Shown: one piece after another, positions 32,464 to 35,451 of the stretch
Layout: each line of letters starts with the position of its first letter
Position numbering within the stretch: the first letter of the stretch is position 1
DNA from: Allolucifera butyrica
GTDB lineage: Bacteria; Bacillota; Negativicutes; Sporomusales; UPPP01
Direction of reading: 5' to 3'
Length of the DNA stretch: 35,451 bases
Assembly (NCBI RefSeq): GCF_900476375.1
Contig: NZ_UPPP01000088.1
Coordinates: 1-35,451, forward strand
Translations under genes and position numbers: made by a program
Notes under the pieces: model-generated
What the model saw: only the letters and a program-made list of their open reading frames with translations
Databases searched by the model: none
What the model was told of the DNA's origin: nothing

Positions 32464-32916
32464 CTATAAATGCTTTTGCATACAAATTGAGTCTTTGAGT
32501 TCTTTATATTGTCCATAGTTTTCCATTACCGAATAACCTATTTGGTTATATAATCCAATCGCTTCAACTAGAGGTGCACCCGTTTCTAAAACCAATTTGC
32601 AAAAGCCTTTTTCGCTGGCACGCTTTTCTAATAAACTCATTAACTGTTTTGAAATCCCTTTTCCTCGATACTCTTTTTTTAAAAAGACACGTTTAACCTC
32701 TGCTACCCCATTTTGATAAAGTTTAAAACTCGCACATCCGACAGGATTCTCTTCATCATAGACTAAAACTACATCATGTATATCCTCAAGAGTGTTGTAT
32801 TGAATATACTGGGCCCGTTTTTCTTCTCCCCCTGCAATTTCATTAAGATAGTCATCTAATAACCGGCACAGCTTAACAAAGTCCTGATTACGGCCGTCGG
32901 TGTATATAAAATTCAT
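32464..32916 (-). CDS. GNAT-family N-acetyltransferase
   Basis: 150 residues with the GNAT core: VVLVYDEENPVGCASFKLY, the strand-4 segment VAEVKRVFLKKEYRGKGISKQLM with the acetyl-CoA P-loop (YRGKGI), and LVLETGAPLVEAIGLYNQIGY. The substrate is not predictable. GGGAGGGG lies 4-5 nt before the ATG. Base composition is AT-rich compared with the genes left of 31000. It has no operon partner; the 266-bp stretch 32917-33182 beside it shows no recognisable gene. Confidence 0.88.
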   Translation of the reverse strand: MNFIYTDGRNQDFVKLCRLLDDYLNEIAGGEEKRAQYIQYNTLEDIHDVVLVYDEENPVGCASFKLYQNGVAEVKRVFLKKEYRGKGISKQLMSLLEKRASEKGFCKLVLETGAPLVEAIGLYNQIGYSVMENYGQYKELKDSICMQKHL

Positions 32917-33182
32917 TGTTCCCCTCCCAAGTCAATTAAAATTGGTTATTCGGATTACCTAGTTGAAAAACATAAATATACTTCTTTGTCAAAGCCTGCA
33001 TCCCCTTTTAAATCGATCCGGTTGTTGCAGGATTTTCCAGGCATTGGCAATCAACTTATCATTGAACGTCAGAAATAAGGAAGGGCCAAAATTTCAAGGG
33101 ATTTAATTTATCGATTGTATGGCAAGTGGCCTTTTACGTAAAATCGCAGTTATGCTTAGCAAAATTAAGGAGGTATCTACTT

Positions 33183-34163
33183 ATGTCCACAGATAATATG
33201 ACGAAAATCGATATCGGCCGGATCAAAGGCCTTAAGGTTAAGGTGATATCCGAAACAGGCTGGTTCAACAACAAGGTTCTGCTTAGTGATATTGAGAAAG
33301 CTGGCGGCATGTCGATAAGCCAGTACGAAATTCCCTGGACGGATACGGGAGTCAAAGAAGGTTATAAAGGGAACAATGCGGGCGGTTTTTCCACCCTCAT
33401 CGAAGTCGAACTGTTAGACGGCTCTAAGAAAAAAATTCTGCTAGATACAGGTTGGAATCCTTCCTGGATGGAGAAGCGTTTCCAGGAAGAAGGAATCGAC
33501 AAAATGTTGACCCGGAAAGAAATTGATTTCATGGTCTGCAGCCATGAACACTTCGACCATTTCTGGGGCATCGAGGCCACTACCAAGTATTATCCGGACA
33601 TCCCCATTTACGTTCCCCGGGGATTTTATCAAGAAGGTTTTGACTTATTACAAGGAAAAGCATTTCTCAAAGCTAACGTAAAGAATGCTTATCCCCACAC
33701 TGGTAAAATCACGGTCTTAGACTCAGGCAAAGTAACTCAGCTTTTCCCCGGCGCAGCTTTAGTAACATTTGATGTACCGATTATCTGCCGGGTATTCGGC
33801 GAACAAGCCTTCCTCTTTAATATCCAAGACAAAGGGATTGTTCTTATTACGGGTTGCTGCCATATGGGTATTATCTCTTTTCTACAGTATGTAAAAGAAA
33901 CTATTGCCGGCGGAGAGAAAATATATGGTATCCAGGGAGGACTACATATTTCGCCTTTCGAGAACTTGGAACCTCAATATGATGCTTTCATCCTTTCGCT
34001 TCGAGATTACGGCATCGAAAAAATCGCTTCTAATCATTGCACCGGTTATTTAGCTGTGGAAAAAATGATCCAAGCCAATTTACCTGTTATTAAAGGAACT
34101 GCAAGAAATGGAAGCAAGTGGAACAGTTATTTAGGCAATGGCGACGAACTCATTTTTGCCTAA
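33183..34163 (+). CDS. MBL-fold metallo-hydrolase, COG1237-like (dihydropterin-phosphate synthase relative)
   Basis: 326 residues from ATG-33183, with AAGGAGG 9 nt ahead. The metallo-beta-lactamase signature is SHEHFDHFWG (H121, H123, D125, H126), with LLDTG before it and GCCHMGI as the distal metal-binding turn. GIQGGLHI and HCTGYLA near the C-terminus fit the COG1237 group, which includes the methanopterin-pathway RFA-P synthase relatives. The substrate in this organism is unknown. It stands between the GNAT gene and the chemoreceptor. Medium to high confidence in fold, low in reaction. Confidence 0.85.
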   Translation: MSTDNMTKIDIGRIKGLKVKVISETGWFNNKVLLSDIEKAGGMSISQYEIPWTDTGVKEGYKGNNAGGFSTLIEVELLDGSKKKILLDTGWNPSWMEKRFQEEGIDKMLTRKEIDFMVCSHEHFDHFWGIEATTKYYPDIPIYVPRGFYQEGFDLLQGKAFLKANVKNAYPHTGKITVLDSGKVTQLFPGAALVTFDVPIICRVFGEQAFLFNIQDKGIVLITGCCHMGIISFLQYVKETIAGGEKIYGIQGGLHISPFENLEPQYDAFILSLRDYGIEKIASNHCTGYLAVEKMIQANLPVIKGTARNGSKWNSYLGNGDELIFA

Positions 34164-34186
34164 ACTTTTATACCTTTTACAAGATT

Positions 34187-34215
34187 TTCAAATTTATTAT
34201 CAAACAATGTATTAT
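34187..34215 (+). promoter_or_regulatory. Candidate promoter of the chemoreceptor gene
   Basis: TTCAAA (34187-34192), 17 bp, TATTAT (34210-34215), ending 26 bp before the start codon. The preceding gene stops at 34163, so the chemoreceptor may be transcribed on its own. Confidence 0.5.
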
Positions 34216-34241
34216 TAGGCAATTATACGGGAGGAATCGTA

Positions 34242-35075
34242 ATGATTAACAGTCTAAGTGATAATAAACTAATTGAATCATTCTACAATTTGATTCCCTA
34301 TTTTAAACATTATTTCGAAGATGAATTAATATTTACCATATCCAACACGGAAAACTTCTTACTTGTGCAAAATAGTGAAAATATTAGGCTATCATCAAAA
34401 ACCGGTGATAAAATTCCTGTCGGTTGCGCTGCTTACGAATGTCTCAAACAAAAAAAGCCTGTTTCAATTCTAGTACCTGAGCATGTATTTGGAGTATCCG
34501 TCAAAGCAATGGGTGTACCCGTATTTGAAAATGATGAAATTGCAGGCACCATCGTAATTGGAAAAAGTTTAAGCAAAAAAATGAAAATAACGAACATGTC
34601 CAAAGACTTATCGGAAGCGTTGTCCCAAATTAATAATACCGTAATTGAAATGTCCTCAAATATAGAAAATATATCTAAAACCAACTCCGATATCGGAAGT
34701 TTCGTTGAAAAAACAAAAACAGAAGCAACAGAAACCGATGATGTTCTAAGATTTATTGGTAATATTGCAGGTCAGACCAACCTGCTCGGTTTAAATGCGG
34801 CCATAGAAGCAGCAAGAGCCGGTGAACAAGGTAAAGGATTTTCCGTTGTTGCGAATGAAATAAGAAAACTTTCTCAATCAAGCAGTGATTCCATCAAACA
34901 AATAAATACTATACTTCAAAACATTCAGAATTCAATTAATGAAATCTATAATCGATTTAATAGCTCCAATACGGTATTAGAAAGCCAAGCGTCCAAAATT
35001 AAGGAAATTTCAGCCAGCATTGAAGAATTAAGTTCTATAGCTCACATATTAAGACAATTTTCCGAAGAAATCTAA
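34242..35075 (+). CDS. Soluble methyl-accepting chemotaxis protein-like signal transducer
   Basis: 277 residues with no membrane segment. Residues 1 to about 110 form a small sensor-like region ([37 protein letters not shown]). The C-terminal helical hairpin has the conserved MCP tip [23 protein letters not shown] and [11 protein letters not shown]. The signalling part is short, as in the soluble receptor YfmS of Bacillus. It presumably couples to CheA/CheW elsewhere in the cell. GGGAGG lies 7 nt ahead of the ATG. It is AT-rich and sits next to an insertion sequence. Confidence 0.85.
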   Translation: MINSLSDNKLIESFYNLIPYFKHYFEDELIFTISNTENFLLVQNSENIRLSSKTGDKIPVGCAAYECLKQKKPVSILVPEHVFGVSVKAMGVPVFENDEIAGTIVIGKSLSKKMKITNMSKDLSEALSQINNTVIEMSSNIENISKTNSDIGSFVEKTKTEATETDDVLRFIGNIAGQTNLLGLNAAIEAARAGEQGKGFSVVANEIRKLSQSSSDSIKQINTILQNIQNSINEIYNRFNSSNTVLESQASKIKEISASIEELSSIAHILRQFSEEI

Positions 35076-35141
35076 AAAGACAGGGTGACGGTTGAATAAA
35101 GTGCCCCCTGTCAAGTAGACAGTAAAAAAACAAAAATTTTT

Positions 35142-35172
35142 ATGATGCCAACTGAATTATGGTTGGCATCAT
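35142..35172 (-). terminator. Hairpin ending the transposase gene
   Basis: A perfect 11-bp stem (35142-35152 with 35162-35172), loop 9 nt. On the minus strand it starts 3 bp after the transposase stop and is followed by AAAAATTTTTG then TTTTTTT. Confidence 0.75.
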
Positions 35173-35175
35173 TGT

Positions 35176-35451
35176 TTATGCAGCTGTACTCAAAAGATAC
35201 TGTCTGTACTCTAGCGGAGCCATACAGTTCAGTCGCTTTTGATAACGATGGTTATTGTAGTACGATATGTATTCACTGATTGCATCTTCCAACTCATCGT
35301 ATGAACGGAACTTTTTTAGATAATACATCTCTGATTTCATCATTCCCCAGAATGCTTCCATGGGACCGTTGTCTATGCATCTTGAAACCCTGGACATGCT
35401 TTGTGTCATCTCTGCATCAACAAGCTTTTTATGAAAAGTCTTACTTGTATA
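35176..35451 (-). CDS. IS3-family transposase OrfB, C-terminal fragment (truncated by window edge)
   Basis: The frame stays open to the window edge. The readable C-terminal part, 91 codons, starts YTSKTFHKKL and contains MSRVSRCIDNGPMEAFWGMMKSE, the region that holds the catalytic Glu of the DDE (integrase core, rve) domain. It ends with YISYYNNHRYQKRLNCMAPLEYR, typical of IS150-group transposases. The first two catalytic Asp residues lie outside the window, so whether the gene is intact cannot be judged. Confidence 0.92.
   Translation of the reverse strand, partial: YTSKTFHKKLVDAEMTQSMSRVSRCIDNGPMEAFWGMMKSEMYYLKKFRSYDELEDAISEYISYYNNHRYQKRLNCMAPLEYRQYLLSTAA

Larger units (their letters stand above)
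35102..35451 (-). mobile_element. IS3-family (IS150-like) insertion sequence, 3' part, cut by window edge
   Basis: The element appears to end near 35102 with TGCCCCCTGTCAAGTAGACA, a terminal-repeat-like sequence for IS3-family elements, 26 bp after the chemoreceptor stop. Inside are a terminator hairpin and the C-terminal part of a DDE transposase. The other end and any target duplication lie outside the window. Confidence 0.8.

Overview
The window looks like chromosome of a diderm, spore-former-type Firmicute of the Negativicutes (Sporomusaceae-like). The reasons are a 16S rRNA 5' end of that type on the minus strand, an outer-membrane porin that carries an SLH domain, a CsgG-like secretion protein, and a GC-moderate genome with strong AGGAGG ribosome binding sites. 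This assignment is inference from sequence character; no database was searched. Nearly all genes lie on the minus strand, the same direction as the rRNA operon at the left edge.

Layout. 1-650: the 5' part of a 16S rRNA gene, a tRNA-Gly(GCC) ahead of it, and tandem rrn promoters. 651-5302: a compact run of VOC protein, ferritin-like/VIT1 iron transporter, GNAT acyltransferase, N-succinylamino-acid racemase-like enolase and M20 hydrolase. The last three match the known set for one-way conversion of D- to L-amino acids. 5473-6717: type II NADH dehydrogenase. 6824-12610: a complete glycine cleavage operon, gcvT-gcvH-gcvPA-gcvPB-lpdA, with a structured leader, a terminator just upstream, and a divergent LysR regulator. 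13900-16995: asparagine synthetase, a lipoprotein and a cupin, with copies of a short dispersed intergenic repeat. 17051-18373: SLH porin with a long leader. 18717-20289: an orphan AraC-type response regulator divergent from a stand-alone starch-binding-module protein, with 11-bp direct repeats between them. 20386-22826: DUF1624 membrane protein, Na+/Ca2+ exchanger family protein and DUF1836 protein. 23015-26062: HtrA protease and a two-component system. Both promoters carry the same TTCATA-N5-TTCATA direct repeat at identical distance from the -10 box, which ties protease and kinase/regulator into one envelope-stress circuit. 26348-27900: CsgG-like exported protein and a Fur-family regulator.

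28107-31631 is the most interesting block. It holds a DUF134 DNA-binding protein, a small Gly/Arg-rich DUF5320-type protein, two MinD-like ATPases with inserted 2x[4Fe-4S] ferredoxin domains, and two NifX/NifB-like cofactor-binding proteins. It resembles the 'orange protein' (ORP) operons of Desulfovibrio but has a DUF134 regulator in place of the sigma-54 activator. Three copies of the palindrome GAAATATATTTC sit at the two promoter regions and are strong candidates for the regulator's operator.

31753-35451 is visibly more AT-rich and looks accessory: a secreted protein of unknown function, a GNAT acetyltransferase, an MBL-fold hydrolase, a soluble chemoreceptor, and the 3' part of an IS3-family (IS150-like) insertion sequence cut by the window edge.
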